Notes: a model not told the origin generated them from the letters alone. Counted from the stretch's first letter, positions 1 through 8,761 are shown. The stretch is DNA of 64,000 nt from Mycobacterium sp. HUMS_12744610 (GCF_041206865.1 NZ_JBGEDP010000001.1:1674001-1738000); one strand, 5' to 3'. Numbers and translations: made by a program.

Positions 1-182
1 TTCAGCGCCCGCTCCAGCACGGCCTTAGTCAGCTGGTTCAGCAAACCGTCCGCGCCGTCGATCGGGGTCCCGGTCTTCACCGCATCCTTAATCAACGAGT
101 CCAGCGTCTCTTCGGTGAACATCTCGGCCAGCCGCCGCGCCGCGGTCGTCTCCTCAGCCGGCATCTGCATGGTCTTGGTCAC
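1..182 (-). CDS. IS256-family transposase, N-terminal fragment
   Basis: Partial gene running off the left edge; about 60 residues are visible. The minus-strand frame starts with GTG at 182 behind AGAAGGAG and reads MTKTMQMPAEETTAARRLAE, continuing through an acidic helix and a short helix that ends in KAVLERALN. This matches the N-terminus of IS256/Mutator-type DDE transposases, which have about 400 residues. The catalytic domain is outside the window, so activity cannot be judged. Confidence 0.75.
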   Translation of the reverse strand, partial: MTKTMQMPAEETTAARRLAEMFTEETLDSLIKDAVKTGTPIDGADGLLNQLTKAVLERAL

Positions 183-260
183 AAAACACTCCTTCTGTCC
201 GCCCAACGGCGGTCCGATGATGGACCACCCCGGACTTACACAGATGGAATGACACGCCCG
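1..260 (-). mobile_element. IS256-family insertion sequence, 5' end (rest lies off the left edge)
   Basis: The window opens inside an insertion sequence read on the minus strand. It holds the start of an IS256-type transposase and, at about 231-259, a terminal-repeat-like stretch whose minus-strand reading begins GTGTCATTCCATCTGTG, as in mycobacterial IS256 relatives (from memory). The exact outer edge is not certain because the other end is outside the window. The element sits inside an IS3-family transposase reading frame that becomes open right after position 260. Confidence 0.6.
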
Positions 261-301
261 ATGCTCTCCGAGAGCGCGGATTTCGAGCCGAAGTCCAAGC
301 C

Positions 302-1312
302 GTGATCGGCGAGCACCTGCCCGACCTGGAGGCCGCAACCAGCACCAAACGGGCGTGCGAATTGCTGGGTGCATCGCGGGCCACGCTCCACCGCCACCGC
401 AACCCACCACCACGGCCGGCACGGCGGGTGCGGCCCGAGCCACTGAATAAGCTCACCGAGGCCGAACGCCAGCAGATTCTGACGGTGCTGCGCTCAGAGC
501 AGTACTGCGATCTGGCGCCGGCGCAGGTGTGGGCGCGACTGCTTGATGATGGTGTCTACCTGTGCTCGATTCGCACCATGTACCGGCTACTGGCCATTGC
601 CGGGGAGAACCGCGAGCGGCGTCGCCAGCGCACCCATCCGGCGCGCAAGAAACCCGAGCTGATCGCTAACGCACCAAACCGGGTCTGGTCCTGGGGTATA
701 ACGAAATTGCAAGGGCCACAACGGGGTATCTTCTATCAACTCTATGTGATTATCGACATCTTCTCGCGCTACGTCGTCGGCTGGATCATCGCAGAAGTTG
801 AGGACGGTGAGTTGGCCAAAGCATTTATCGCCGACACCATGGCCCGTCACGGCATCGCCCGCGGCCAGTTGGCCTTGCACGCTGATCGCGGCACCTCGAT
901 GACCTCCAAGCCGGTCGCCCAGTTGCTGATCGACCTGGGGGTGGACCGCAGCCACAGCCGCCCGCACGTGTCCAACGACAATCCCTACTCGGAGGCTAAT
1001 TTCAAGACCCTCAAGTACTGCCCGGCGTTCCCGGGCCGGTTCGGCTCGATCGAAGATGCCCGCGCCTTCTGCACGACATTCTTCGATTACTACAACCATG
1101 AGCATCGCCACAGCGGCGTGGGCCTACACACCGTTGCATCGGTGCACTACGGCACCGCAAACGAGATCCAGGCCCAACGTGCCGCCACGCTGGATGCGGC
1201 CTACGCCGCTAACCCCGCTAGATTCCGGCACCGGCGGCCCGCTCCACCGAAGCTGCCCACCGTCGCCTGGATCAACCAACCAACCCCGGAAGCACTCATC
1301 AAATCCGCGTAA
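302..1312 (+). CDS. IS3-family transposase (OrfB/integrase core), 5'-truncated, probably dead
   Basis: A 336-residue frame with an IS3-type HTH_21-like region (about 60-100) and an rve integrase core. The second and third catalytic residues are visible in LHADRGT and NPYSEANFKTLK. The first should lie in a W-S-W-D-I-T motif, but residue 132 is Gly (codon ggt at 695-697), so the DDE triad is broken. The frame is open upstream to about 260, where the IS256 end begins, so the GTG at 302 is a default start and the original N-terminus was cut off. The right end is near 1342. Confidence 0.8.
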   Translation: MIGEHLPDLEAATSTKRACELLGASRATLHRHRNPPPRPARRVRPEPLNKLTEAERQQILTVLRSEQYCDLAPAQVWARLLDDGVYLCSIRTMYRLLAIAGENRERRRQRTHPARKKPELIANAPNRVWSWGITKLQGPQRGIFYQLYVIIDIFSRYVVGWIIAEVEDGELAKAFIADTMARHGIARGQLALHADRGTSMTSKPVAQLLIDLGVDRSHSRPHVSNDNPYSEANFKTLKYCPAFPGRFGSIEDARAFCTTFFDYYNHEHRHSGVGLHTVASVHYGTANEIQAQRAATLDAAYAANPARFRHRRPAPPKLPTVAWINQPTPEALIKSA

Positions 1313-1342
1313 GAAACTGTCTCACCGACCTTGACACGTTCC

Positions 1343-1435
1343 GGCGCGGTCGACGGCCCGGCAATAGGCAGTGACGAGCTGATGCAGTTCGTCCCGGTCC
1401 AGCATCTGTGCCAACGTGACCTCATCCACCACCAC
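1343..1435 (-). pseudogene. SnoaL/NTF2-like protein, N-terminal stub cut by the IS3 element
   Basis: The minus strand reads about 30 residues ending LVTAYCRAVDRA, typical of the first helix of SnoaL-like polyketide-cyclase-fold proteins. The match stops at about 1343, where the IS3-family end starts. The remaining roughly 100 residues of the domain are absent from the window. Possible starts are GTG 1435, TTG 1414 or ATG 1405. I call it a stub created by insertion; the function of the parent gene is unknown. Confidence 0.5.
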
Positions 1436-1536
1436 GCCACGATAACGCGACGGTTGTGCGCCGTTCTGGTGGTTGGTGCCGCAACTTTGGGCCATCGGTC
1501 TTAGGGTGTTCAACGGAAGGAAGTCACGAAAGGTCG

Positions 1537-2115
1537 TTGACATTGAAGCTTTGGCTCGCTCAAGATCCTGAGGCTGACAGGCTACTGGCCGAGAATCCGT
1601 TGGCGTTGCTGGTCGGCATGCTGCTCGACCAGCAGGTGCCCATGGAGACCGCGTTCGCGGGGCCGAAGAAGATCGCCGACCGGATGGGTGGCTTCGATGC
1701 CGCCGAGATCGCCGAGTACGACCCGGACAAGTTCGCCGCCTTGTGTTCGGAAAAGCCTGCGATACACCGGTTTCCGGGGTCGATGGCCAAGCGGGTGCAG
1801 GCGTTGGCGCAGATCGTCGTGGACCGCTACGACGGGGACGCCACCGGGTTGTGGCGCAGCGGCGAGCCCGACGGGCACGAACTGCTGCGACGGCTCAAAG
1901 GCCTGCCCGGTTTCGGTGAGCAGAAGGCGCAGATCTTTTTGGCGCTGCTCGGCAAGCAGTACGGGGTCACACCGCCGGGCTGGCGCGAGGCGGCGGGCGA
2001 CTTCGGCCGGCCCGGCACGCACATCTCGGTCGCCGACATCGTCGACGACCGTTCGCTCGGGCAGGTGCGTTCCTACAAGAAGCAGATGAAGGCCGCGGCC
2101 AAGGCGGCGAAGTAA
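1537..2115 (+). CDS. HhH-GPD base-excision-repair family protein (Rv1156-like)
   Basis: About 192 residues. The region PLALLVGMLLDQQVPMETAF and the later LKGLPGFGEQKAQIFLALLG helix-hairpin-helix are characteristic of the HhH-GPD DNA glycosylase fold. A downstream catalytic Asp is not obvious, so glycosylase activity is unproven. The TTG start at 1537 is chosen because the protein family begins just before this point; GGAAGG lies 13-22 nt upstream. The ATG-like upstream extension crosses the truncated SnoaL gene and is unlikely. It is followed after 29 nt by a small zinc-binding-like gene. Confidence 0.75.
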   Translation: MTLKLWLAQDPEADRLLAENPLALLVGMLLDQQVPMETAFAGPKKIADRMGGFDAAEIAEYDPDKFAALCSEKPAIHRFPGSMAKRVQALAQIVVDRYDGDATGLWRSGEPDGHELLRRLKGLPGFGEQKAQIFLALLGKQYGVTPPGWREAAGDFGRPGTHISVADIVDDRSLGQVRSYKKQMKAAAKAAK

Positions 2116-2144
2116 CCGGTGGAGCAGTGCAGAAAGGCGGCATC

Positions 2145-2291
2145 GTGAAGACACACATAACGTGCCCGTGCGGAGAGGCCATCGTCGGCAAGGACGAGGA
2201 CGAGTTGGTCGAACTGACCCAGGCCCACCTCGCCGCGGTCCATCCCGGACTGGAGTACGACCGCGACGCCATCCTGTTCATGGCGTACTGA
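2145..2291 (+). CDS. Small DUF1059-like protein
   Basis: A 48-residue protein with GTG start at 2145, preceded by AAAGG. It begins MKTHITCPCGEAIVGKDED and ends EYDRDAILFMAY. The C-P-C-G motif, the acidic stretch and the helix ending in H-P are those of DUF1059-type small proteins. It is probably cotranscribed with the HhH-GPD gene. No specific function is known. Confidence 0.7.
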   Translation: MKTHITCPCGEAIVGKDEDELVELTQAHLAAVHPGLEYDRDAILFMAY

Positions 2292-2353
2292 CGAGCGACC
2301 GGCGTGCCCCGTCGCGGGGACACGCCGGCCGTCACGTCTGCATCAAGTGAGCT

Positions 2354-3319
2354 CTACGGCACCACCGTCGAGCCGATCGTTGGCATGAACTGGCACTGCT
2401 TCTCCTTGGTGGTGACCTGCCCGAAGATCGTCGACATGACGCTGCCCGACCCCGTGTCGGCGATCGCGGTCAGCGTCGTCGGCCCCTCCGGGTTGATGTC
2501 CGAGCGTGGCTTGAGCGTGACGCTGCCGGACTTGCCGGTCGTCAGGTTCACCCAGGTGACGTTCAACGGGAGCTTCTGCACCTCGGCCGGGCCGGGCGTG
2601 CCGACCGCGGTGAACACGTAGGCGGTCTGGCCCGGGCCGGGGCCCGGCAGCGGAATCTTCGCCGGGCCCGCCACCGACAGTGCGGTCGCGATCGAATTGC
2701 CGCCGTCGGCAAGGCAATTGCTGCCGATCGAGGGATACAAGAAGTCCTGCGTGGGCGGCGCGTCGGGGCCGAAATCCGGGGTCGTCGCCGCCTCGGGCGC
2801 GGGTCCCGCCGCCGCGGAATCCGGGGCGGGCGCCGCAGCCGCCGGGGCGGGCGCCGGTGCCGGTGCCGCGGCCGGCGCTGTGTCCACAGGTGGCGCGACG
2901 GGGGCGGCGAGGGGCGCAGGGCCCGCCGCGTGCGCGGGGTCGACGCCCGTGGGCAGGTGCGCCTGGAGGCCGGGCTCGAGCCCCGCCGGTGGCACGTGCT
3001 CGACCGGCGCCTGGACGAAGTGGTCCACCGACGCGGCCACGTTCTTGGACTCGGCGGGGGCGGTCGGATTGTGGGTGAAGGCCTGGGCGGCGGCCATGAG
3101 CAGCTGGGTGGCCTGCTCGGGGTTGCCGGCCGCCTGCTGGATGATCGGGCTCAGCTGCGACAACGCCGGCAGGCCCGGCAGTTGCTGGGCCGAGCTCGCC
3201 TGCGGTGCGGGTTGCGGTACCGCCGGGTCGGCCGTCGCGCTCGGGCAGAGCCCGAACGCGACGGCCGCGGCCGCGGCCACGACAGCTAATCCTTCGGACA
3301 GTTTCCTAGTACGTGCCAC
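2354..3319 (-). CDS. Secreted Ala/Pro-rich protein (Rv1157c-like)
   Basis: 321 residues. The N-terminus MARTRKLSEGLAVVAAAAAV followed by A-T-A-D is a signal peptide with a cleavage site near residue 31. A long Pro/Ala low-complexity region (about 130-195) leads to a structured C-terminal domain with two Cys (S-N-C-L-A-D and K-Q-C-Q-F) that may form a disulfide. GTG start at 3319 follows GGAGGA. The neighbour on the same strand is another exported Ala/Pro-rich protein. No enzymatic motif is visible. Confidence 0.75.
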   Translation of the reverse strand: MARTRKLSEGLAVVAAAAAVAFGLCPSATADPAVPQPAPQASSAQQLPGLPALSQLSPIIQQAAGNPEQATQLLMAAAQAFTHNPTAPAESKNVAASVDHFVQAPVEHVPPAGLEPGLQAHLPTGVDPAHAAGPAPLAAPVAPPVDTAPAAAPAPAPAPAAAAPAPDSAAAGPAPEAATTPDFGPDAPPTQDFLYPSIGSNCLADGGNSIATALSVAGPAKIPLPGPGPGQTAYVFTAVGTPGPAEVQKLPLNVTWVNLTTGKSGSVTLKPRSDINPEGPTTLTAIADTGSGSVMSTIFGQVTTKEKQCQFMPTIGSTVVP

Positions 3320-3364
3320 GATGTCCTCCGGTCCTGGTAGTGGGTTGGCCGACTAAATGGCTGA

Positions 3365-4024
3365 TCAGGGCATTGCCGAGAGCAGCCCCGGCGCGGCCGC
3401 TGGCGCCACGGCCGCCGGTGCCGCCGAAGCCAGAGCCGGCAGGTCGCCCGGCAGCGTGACCTGCGGCGGCACGCTCACCGGCAGGCCCGGCAACGCGGGC
3501 ATGTCGATCTTCGCCTGCGGCATCCCCGCTTGCGGCGTGGAAGCGGCCGGAGAGGCCGCGCCCGGCAGCGACACGGGCAAGCCCGGGATCGGCGAAGCCG
3601 CCGGAGCGGGAGCGGTCGCCGGTGCCGGCGACGTCAGGCCCGGGATTGATGCCGGGAACCCCGGCAGGGCGGAGGAGGCCGGCGCGGCGGGTGCGGTGGC
3701 CGCGGGCGGCGTCAGCCCGGGGATGGAAGGCAGGCCCGCCGGCGGGGTCGACGCCGGCGCCGTCGCCGCCGCCGGGGTCACACCCGGGAAGCTGATGCCG
3801 GGAGCCGACGGCGGAGCCGCCGGCGGAGTGGCGCCGAGCGCGGTCGCGAGGTTCTGCAGGATCTGCGGCGCGTTGGCCGCCGAGCTGATCAGCTGCTGCG
3901 GGATGTTCGGCAGCGGCGCGGGCGCCGGCGCCGGATCGGCGTGGGCGATACCGCCCGTCAGTAGCGCTGCGGACGAACCGACCACGACGGCGGTTGCACG
4001 CAGATAGGTCCAGATGGTTGGCAT
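3365..4024 (-). CDS. Secreted Ala/Pro-rich protein (Rv1158c-like)
   Basis: 219 residues from ATG 4024, preceded by GGGAGAG at good spacing. A signal peptide (MPTIWTYLRATAVVVGSSAA) ends near A-H-A-D-P. The mature protein is a Pro/Ala-rich chain with repeated P-x-L-P-G-(L/F)-P units, such as P-S-I-P-G-L and P-A-S-I-P-G-L. A frame extension upstream to 4105 lacks signal character and is rejected. It probably forms a unit with the Rv1157c-like gene downstream. Function unknown. Confidence 0.75.
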   Translation of the reverse strand: MPTIWTYLRATAVVVGSSAALLTGGIAHADPAPAPAPLPNIPQQLISSAANAPQILQNLATALGATPPAAPPSAPGISFPGVTPAAATAPASTPPAGLPSIPGLTPPAATAPAAPASSALPGFPASIPGLTSPAPATAPAPAASPIPGLPVSLPGAASPAASTPQAGMPQAKIDMPALPGLPVSVPPQVTLPGDLPALASAAPAAVAPAAAPGLLSAMP

Positions 4025-4159
4025 GTCTCTCCCTGGTTGTCGACGACAGGTCCCGCGGCTGAAGCTACTTTGATACGGATGTGACTCAAGTGACACGTGT
4101 GGCATTTATTCGATCGTTACCCCTTCGAGTGACGGCGGTGACCGGGCGCTCGCCGGACC

Positions 4160-5449
4160 GTGACCGGCGATGCCGAAGCGGCCGCGGCGGCACCCCCTAA
4201 AGTCGGATGGATAGACATCACCTCGGCCGCCCCGGCGGCAACCACCGACGGCCGGCCGGCGCGCCGGCTCAGCACCGTCGCGCCGGTGCTGTTGGTCCTC
4301 AGCGTCGCCGCCCGGCTCGCCTGGACGTACCTGGCGCGCAACGGCGCGAACTTCGTCGACCTGCACGTGTATCTGGGCGGCGCGGCCGCGCTGAACCATC
4401 CGGGCAGCCTCTACAGCTACGTCTACGCCGACCAGACGCCGGACTTCCCGCTGCCGTTCACCTACCCGCCGTTCGCGGCGGTGGTGTTCTACCCGCTGCA
4501 CCTGCTGTCGTTCGGCCTGGTCGCGTTCCTGTGGCAGGTCGCGACCATGGCCGCGTTGTACGGGGCGATCCGGATCAGCCAGCGGCTGATGGGCGTCGCC
4601 TCCGGCACCGGACACCGCATGGCGATGCTGTGGACGGCGGTCGCGATCTGGATCGAGCCGCTGCGCAGCACGTTCGACTACGGACAGATCAACGTGCTGC
4701 TGATGCTGGCGGTGCTGTGGGCGGTCGCGACGACGCGGTGGTGGCTCTCCGGCCTGTTGGTCGGCGTCGCGGCCGGGATCAAGCTGACCCCCGCGATCGC
4801 CGGGATCTACCTCGTCGGCGTGCGGCGGTGGGCGGCCGCGGTGTTCTCGGCCGTGGTGTTCGTCGCCACCGTCGGGCTGTCGGCCCTGGTCGTCGGCGAC
4901 GAGACTCGTTACTACTTCACCGAAGTGCTCGGCGATGCACACCGCGTCGGCCCCGTGGCCACCTCGTTCAACCAATCGTGGCGCGGCGGCATCTCCCGGA
5001 TCGTCGGCTACGACGCGGGTTACGGCCCGCCGGTGCTCGCCGCCATCGGCATCACGGCTGTGCTGGCCCTGCTGGCGTGGTGGGCGCTCGGCCCCGGGGA
5101 CCGGCTCGGCAGGTTACTGGTGGTCGAGCTGTTCGGGCTGCTGCTCTCGCCGATCTCCTGGACCCATCACTGGGTGTGGCTGGTTCCGCTGATGATGTGG
5201 CTGCTGCACGGGCCCCTGAGCGCGCGCCGCGGCGCGCGCATCCTGGGCTGGACCTGGCTGGCGCTCGCGGTCGTCGGCGTGCCGTGGCTGCTCAGCTTCG
5301 TGCAACCCTCCATCTGGACGATCCACCGCCCCTGGTACCTGGCCTGGGCCGGCCTCGTCTACATCGCCGCCGCGGTCGCGACCCTGAGCTGGATTGCCAC
5401 GAGCCGACGCGGCGCCGCAGAACTAGCGGGAGTTTCCGGCCTTCGTTGA
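4160..5449 (+). CDS. pimE: Polyprenol-phosphate-mannose-dependent alpha-1,2-mannosyltransferase PimE, altered C-terminus
   Basis: A 429-residue GT-C (GT87-type) membrane enzyme that adds the fifth mannose in polar PIM synthesis at the outer face of the plasma membrane. About ten hydrophobic segments are visible. The acidic residue expected in the first periplasmic loop is in N-F-V-D-L-H-V-Y (about residue 67). GTG start at 4160; the length is close to the M. tuberculosis enzyme. An IS1634-type element begins at 5423, so the last residues (G-V-S-G-L-R) come from the IS. Without it the frame would read on for about 12 further native residues into the convergent gene. The catalytic core is intact. 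Confidence 0.88.
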   Translation: MTGDAEAAAAAPPKVGWIDITSAAPAATTDGRPARRLSTVAPVLLVLSVAARLAWTYLARNGANFVDLHVYLGGAAALNHPGSLYSYVYADQTPDFPLPFTYPPFAAVVFYPLHLLSFGLVAFLWQVATMAALYGAIRISQRLMGVASGTGHRMAMLWTAVAIWIEPLRSTFDYGQINVLLMLAVLWAVATTRWWLSGLLVGVAAGIKLTPAIAGIYLVGVRRWAAAVFSAVVFVATVGLSALVVGDETRYYFTEVLGDAHRVGPVATSFNQSWRGGISRIVGYDAGYGPPVLAAIGITAVLALLAWWALGPGDRLGRLLVVELFGLLLSPISWTHHWVWLVPLMMWLLHGPLSARRGARILGWTWLALAVVGVPWLLSFVQPSIWTIHRPWYLAWAGLVYIAAAVATLSWIATSRRGAAELAGVSGLR

Positions 5450-7308
5450 TCGACGGCCTGATTTGCCCTGGTGGGGTTGGGTTTTTGGGCAGGGTTGGTG
5501 TATTACCCAAGTCGTTGTGTTGGGCGTTGTTGGTCAGCGGGTGGGTGCGTATTGGTGGATTGCGAACAGGTCGGCGAGTCGCTGTTGGGTGGGGCTGGTG
5601 TCGGTGAGCATGCGCTGCACGCGGGGCCGTCCCTTGCTGCCGTCGTGGTAAATCAACACGGTCTCTTGGATGCCGGAGAGTTCGTCGAGTAGTTCGCGTA
5701 CCGACAGGTGCAGCCCGGCGTGCTCGGTCTGGCGGCGCATCAGGTGGGCGACGGCCAGGGCGAGCACGCAGTAGAACACGTGCACCCGGATCTTGGAGTC
5801 GGTCCAGTGGTGCATCGGGCTGAACGAGACTACGTGGGGGTCTTTGAGTTGGCGGAACCCGAATTCGGCGTCGGATTGCGATCGGTAGGCGGCCACCACG
5901 TCGGGTACCGGCCAGTCGCGGTTGGTGAATAGGATGCGCTTGCCGAACAGCCGTTCTTGCAGGCGCTTTCGGGCCTTGGTGTCGGTGCGCCAGGACAGCC
6001 TCAATTGGGCGGGCGTGTCGCCGGTGAGGGTGGTGGTGATGATGTCGGCGACCCAGCGGGGTTTGAGGATCGCGGTGATCTCGGCCTGGACCTGGTCGCG
6101 GTCGCGGCGGGTGCGGCCGCGCGCGAGGCGGGCGGCCAGCTCGGCCAGGCGGCGCCGGGCCTTGGCCAGGGTCTGGTCCAGGCCGCGGGATTGTTTGGCC
6201 GCCAGGTTCGCCGAGTGGGTGAGTACCGCTCGGCGGGTGACGCCGAGCGCGGTGACGGTGGTGTCGACATAGCGCAGCTCGGGGTAGCGGTCGTCGTCCA
6301 CGGGCCGGTAGTCCCGGGTCGGGATCTGCAGCAGTTCGGGGTGATCGCTGGGCGGCAGCGAACCGACGAACCCGATCCCGTGCGCCTCCACTACCGCATG
6401 GTTGTCGCTGCTGTTTTGCCCGGCGTCATAGACCACGGTCAGCGACTCCACGTGCTCGACCAGGTCCCGGTAGCGGGTGAGCAGTTCGTCGACGACGGTG
6501 CTGAACTGGGTGACATCGGGCCGGTCCCCGGGATAGGGGTGGCTGATCACGGGCACCCCGCCGTCGCGGGTGACGACCAGGGCCAGCCCGACCAACCGCA
6601 GATCGGTGCGTTTCTGCTTGGCCTTGCCCCGCTGCGCGATCGGCGCGCGGTCATTGCCGGTGTCGATGAAGGTAGCGAAGTTGGTCATGTCCAACGCCAG
6701 CCCGGTCAAATCCAGCCCGAACTCGGTCACCATCCGCCGTCCCAGCCGGGTCTCGATCTCACGCAGTTCGGTCTGGCCCAGGCGGTCCATCGCGTCCCAG
6801 AACCGGCGATGATCCAGCGCGGCCCGGTCCAGCTTCACCCACCGTGACCCGGCCGTGGTGGCCCACCAGTCAGCGAAGCCACGCTTGGAACATGGGTCGA
6901 CAATCCGGTTCGCGCACGCCAGGGCCACATAGGTGCCCACCGGTGCGGCCGCGTTCGCGTACCGGGGCGCCACGTCGTTGACGATGCCGGCCACATCCAG
7001 CCGGGCCAGCATCGACCACACCGCAGCCAGATCCCCGAACTGCTTGTGCTGGCTACGGATCGGCTGCCCGGCCGGCGTCGCCGACAGCTTCGCCATCACC
7101 TCCTCCGCGCTGCCCAAATACTGCTGCGAAACGATGCGCGGCTTACCTTGCACGCGGGCCGATTCCACCAGGTAATAATAGGTCTGCTTGCCGCGCCGCT
7201 TACCCACGATCGACGCCATATATGGGTAATACACTCCAGCCCCACAAACATCAAGCACCACAACGCAAGACACGCCGATCAGCTACAAAGGCTGGAAACT
7301 CCCGCTAG
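5423..7308. mobile_element. IS1634-family insertion sequence
   Basis: The element is bounded by inverted ends: CTAGCGGGAGTTTCC at 5423-5437 and its reverse complement at 7294-7308, with similarity continuing further inward. It carries a single transposase gene on the minus strand. The outer CTAG is self-complementary and may be a duplicated 4-bp target. Joining the flanks through one CTAG restores a plausible pimE 3' end overlapping the convergent pterin dehydratase gene. Noncoding 5450-5533 is IS end sequence. Confidence 0.85.
5534..7219 (-). CDS. IS1634-family DDE transposase
   Basis: About 561 residues from ATG 7219 (MASIVGKRRGKQTYYYLVES). An upstream ATG at 7273 would add 18 residues and is less likely. 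The DDE triad candidates are visible as L-D-M-T-N-F, V-Y-D-A-G-Q-N and A-E-F-G-F-R-Q-L-K, the last being the family's Y(2)STREH-like glutamate region. A Lys/Arg-rich segment lies in the middle. The frame is uninterrupted, so the element could be active. Confidence 0.88.
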   Translation of the reverse strand: MASIVGKRRGKQTYYYLVESARVQGKPRIVSQQYLGSAEEVMAKLSATPAGQPIRSQHKQFGDLAAVWSMLARLDVAGIVNDVAPRYANAAAPVGTYVALACANRIVDPCSKRGFADWWATTAGSRWVKLDRAALDHRRFWDAMDRLGQTELREIETRLGRRMVTEFGLDLTGLALDMTNFATFIDTGNDRAPIAQRGKAKQKRTDLRLVGLALVVTRDGGVPVISHPYPGDRPDVTQFSTVVDELLTRYRDLVEHVESLTVVYDAGQNSSDNHAVVEAHGIGFVGSLPPSDHPELLQIPTRDYRPVDDDRYPELRYVDTTVTALGVTRRAVLTHSANLAAKQSRGLDQTLAKARRRLAELAARLARGRTRRDRDQVQAEITAILKPRWVADIITTTLTGDTPAQLRLSWRTDTKARKRLQERLFGKRILFTNRDWPVPDVVAAYRSQSDAEFGFRQLKDPHVVSFSPMHHWTDSKIRVHVFYCVLALAVAHLMRRQTEHAGLHLSVRELLDELSGIQETVLIYHDGSKGRPRVQRMLTDTSPTQQRLADLFAIHQYAPTR

Positions 7309-7589
7309 CCCCCGACGATCCCGTCGATGTCGCGCGCCATCGCTAGGTCGTTCTGGGTGATGCCACCCTCGGAGTGCGTCACCAGAACGAAAGTCACCGT
7401 CCGCCAACGGATGTCGATGTCGGGGTGGTGATCTTTGCGCTCGGCGTGCTCGGCCACCCGGCGCACGGCGTCGATCCCGTCGAGGAACGCCGGGAACTTG
7501 ATCGACCGGCGCAGGGCGCCGCCGGCGCGCTCCCATCCGCTCAGTTCGGCCAGCGCGGCATCCACCTGCTCATCCGATAACACAGCCAT
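7305..7589 (-). CDS. Pterin-4a-carbinolamine dehydratase family protein (Rv1159A-like)
   Basis: 94 residues. The signature [20 protein letters not shown], followed by [11 protein letters not shown], is that of PhhB/PCD proteins (4a-hydroxytetrahydrobiopterin dehydratase). Its natural substrate in mycobacteria is unclear; a link to molybdopterin is possible. The stop overlaps the IS1634 target on one side. The first four codons lie in the left att repeat of the phage-like island, so its original upstream DNA is now 10 kb away. The present upstream sequence offers GGAGAAAGG as ribosome site. Confidence 0.88.
   Translation of the reverse strand: MAVLSDEQVDAALAELSGWERAGGALRRSIKFPAFLDGIDAVRRVAEHAERKDHHPDIDIRWRTVTFVLVTHSEGGITQNDLAMARDIDGIVGG
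7578..7589. repeat. attL core of the phage-like island (12 bp)
   Basis: TAACACAGCCAT at 7578-7589 is repeated exactly at 17570-17581, and the bases on either side differ. On the minus strand it reads ATGGCTGTGTTA, the first four codons of the pterin dehydratase gene. One copy at each end of an integrase-bearing segment is the expected product of site-specific integration. Confidence 0.8.
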
Positions 7590-7692
7590 ATCGGACCTAT
7601 CCTTTCTCCGCAGATATTAGCTTCTAGCTGCGACGATACACCCATGATCTGGCCCCGGGGTTGCGCATAACGCAATCAGTTACCATTAACAT

Positions 7693-8595
7693 ATGACGAC
7701 CGACGCCGTTGACCTTGCCGCCTTGGTTGACAGCTTCGAGATCGAGCTTAAGTCCGCCCGCCGCTCTCCTCGGACCTGCACGATCTACCTCTCTAGTGTG
7801 CGCCGCTATCTGCAATGGTGCGCCGACAACGGCCACCCCGCCCAGATCGACAGGCGCCAGGTGCAGCTGTGGATCGCGCAGATGCTCGATTCCGGCGCTC
7901 AGGCCGCTACCGCACAGGCGCGCCTGGCCGGTGTGCGCCAGTTCTCGAAATGGCTTGCCGCAGAGGGGGAGATTCCGTCTGATCCGCTGCTGCGGCTCAA
8001 CGCGCCGAAGAGCGACACGCCCATCACTCCGGTGCTCACAGAGGAGCAACTGGCGGCGTTGATCAAGGCGTGCGACGGGAAGTCCCTGAAGGATCGCCGC
8101 GACGAGGCGATTGTCAGGCTCCTCGCCGAGACTGGAATGCGGGCCGGCGAGTTGATGGCACTCGAACTGGACGACATCGACCCGGTGCGCGGCCTGGTGA
8201 CAATCCGGCGGGGGAAGGGCGGCAAGGGTCGTATCGCGCCTTTTGGGCCGCAGACCGCCAAAGCCCTAGACCGGTACATCCGGCTGCGCCGGACCCATCC
8301 CGGCTCGGAGAGCAAGGCGCTCTGGTTAGGTGCGCGTACGCACCAGCCCTTGGGTCCGCACGGGTTGCGTGTCACGCTGGCCGAGCGGGCGCGAAAGGCC
8401 GGTGTAACCGGATTTCATCCCCACGTGTTGCGGCACACCTTCGCTAGTCGGTGGATGTCTCAGCGTGGCTCTGAGGGGGGACTAATGGCCGTCGCCGGGT
8501 GGTCGTCAAGAGAGATGCTCGACAGGTACGCCCGCGCCACCGCGTCCCAACGCGCCGTCGATGAGGCCCGCACTCTCAACCTGGGGGACGTGTAG
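7693..8595 (+). CDS. int: Tyrosine recombinase / integrase
   Basis: 300 residues, XerC/D-like. An N-terminal SAM-like core-binding domain (about 8-95) precedes the catalytic domain. The catalytic set is visible: R150 in T-G-M-R-A-G-E, Lys in the G-K-G-G-K-G-R beta hairpin (175-180), H244 and R247 in H-V-L-R-H-T-F, W270 in place of the second His, and nucleophile Y279. It starts about 100 nt inside the left att repeat, reads inward and is divergent from the dehydratase gene. It should catalyse integration and excision at the 12-bp core. Confidence 0.92.
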   Translation: MTTDAVDLAALVDSFEIELKSARRSPRTCTIYLSSVRRYLQWCADNGHPAQIDRRQVQLWIAQMLDSGAQAATAQARLAGVRQFSKWLAAEGEIPSDPLLRLNAPKSDTPITPVLTEEQLAALIKACDGKSLKDRRDEAIVRLLAETGMRAGELMALELDDIDPVRGLVTIRRGKGGKGRIAPFGPQTAKALDRYIRLRRTHPGSESKALWLGARTHQPLGPHGLRVTLAERARKAGVTGFHPHVLRHTFASRWMSQRGSEGGLMAVAGWSSREMLDRYARATASQRAVDEARTLNLGDV

Positions 8596-8625
8596 ATGCC
8601 GTGCTGTATGCTTGTGGTCACAAAC

Positions 8626-8684
8626 GCTGCTGAGGTGTCGGTTGCAGACCGCAAGCCCGTGAAACTCGGGAGTCAGACCAGCAA
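8626..8684 (+). ncRNA. Candidate structured RNA downstream of the integrase
   Basis: A possible three-way junction: TGCTG (8628-8632) pairs with CAGCA (8679-8683) and encloses hairpins at 8639-8651 (CGGT/ACCG) and 8656-8670 (CCCG/CGGG around TGAAACT). The stretch TGAAACTCGGGAGTCAGACC recalls parts of cobalamin riboswitches, but the long middle of that class is missing. Two terminators follow at 8729 and 8772. It is not a tRNA by the usual arm rules. Speculative. Confidence 0.2.
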
Positions 8685-8728
8685 TCCATAACAAACGGCC
8701 AAACAAGGCCGGTAACGAAACTCTTTGA

Positions 8729-8761
8729 GCCGCATCCGCATTGGGTGTGGCTTTTTCTTTT
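8729..8761 (+). terminator. Rho-independent terminator 1 after int
   Basis: GCCGCATCC pairs with GGGTGTGGC (9-bp stem with G-U pairs, 5-nt loop), followed by TTTTTCTTTT. Intrinsic terminators with real T tracts are uncommon in mycobacterial host genes, so this fits phage origin. Confidence 0.75.

Noticed and set aside
2697..3356. 219-residue plus-strand frame rich in Gly/Ala, PE_PGRS-like at first sight
   Set aside because: It is the reverse complement of the Pro/Ala-rich secreted protein gene, which has a signal peptide and a ribosome site.
3357..4007. 216-residue plus-strand Gly/Ala-rich frame
   Set aside because: Antisense shadow of the second Ala/Pro-rich secreted protein.
8626..8684. 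Possible tRNA gene as integration target
   Set aside because: The loops do not fit tRNA rules (no T-loop consensus), and the true att repeat lies at 7578/17570.
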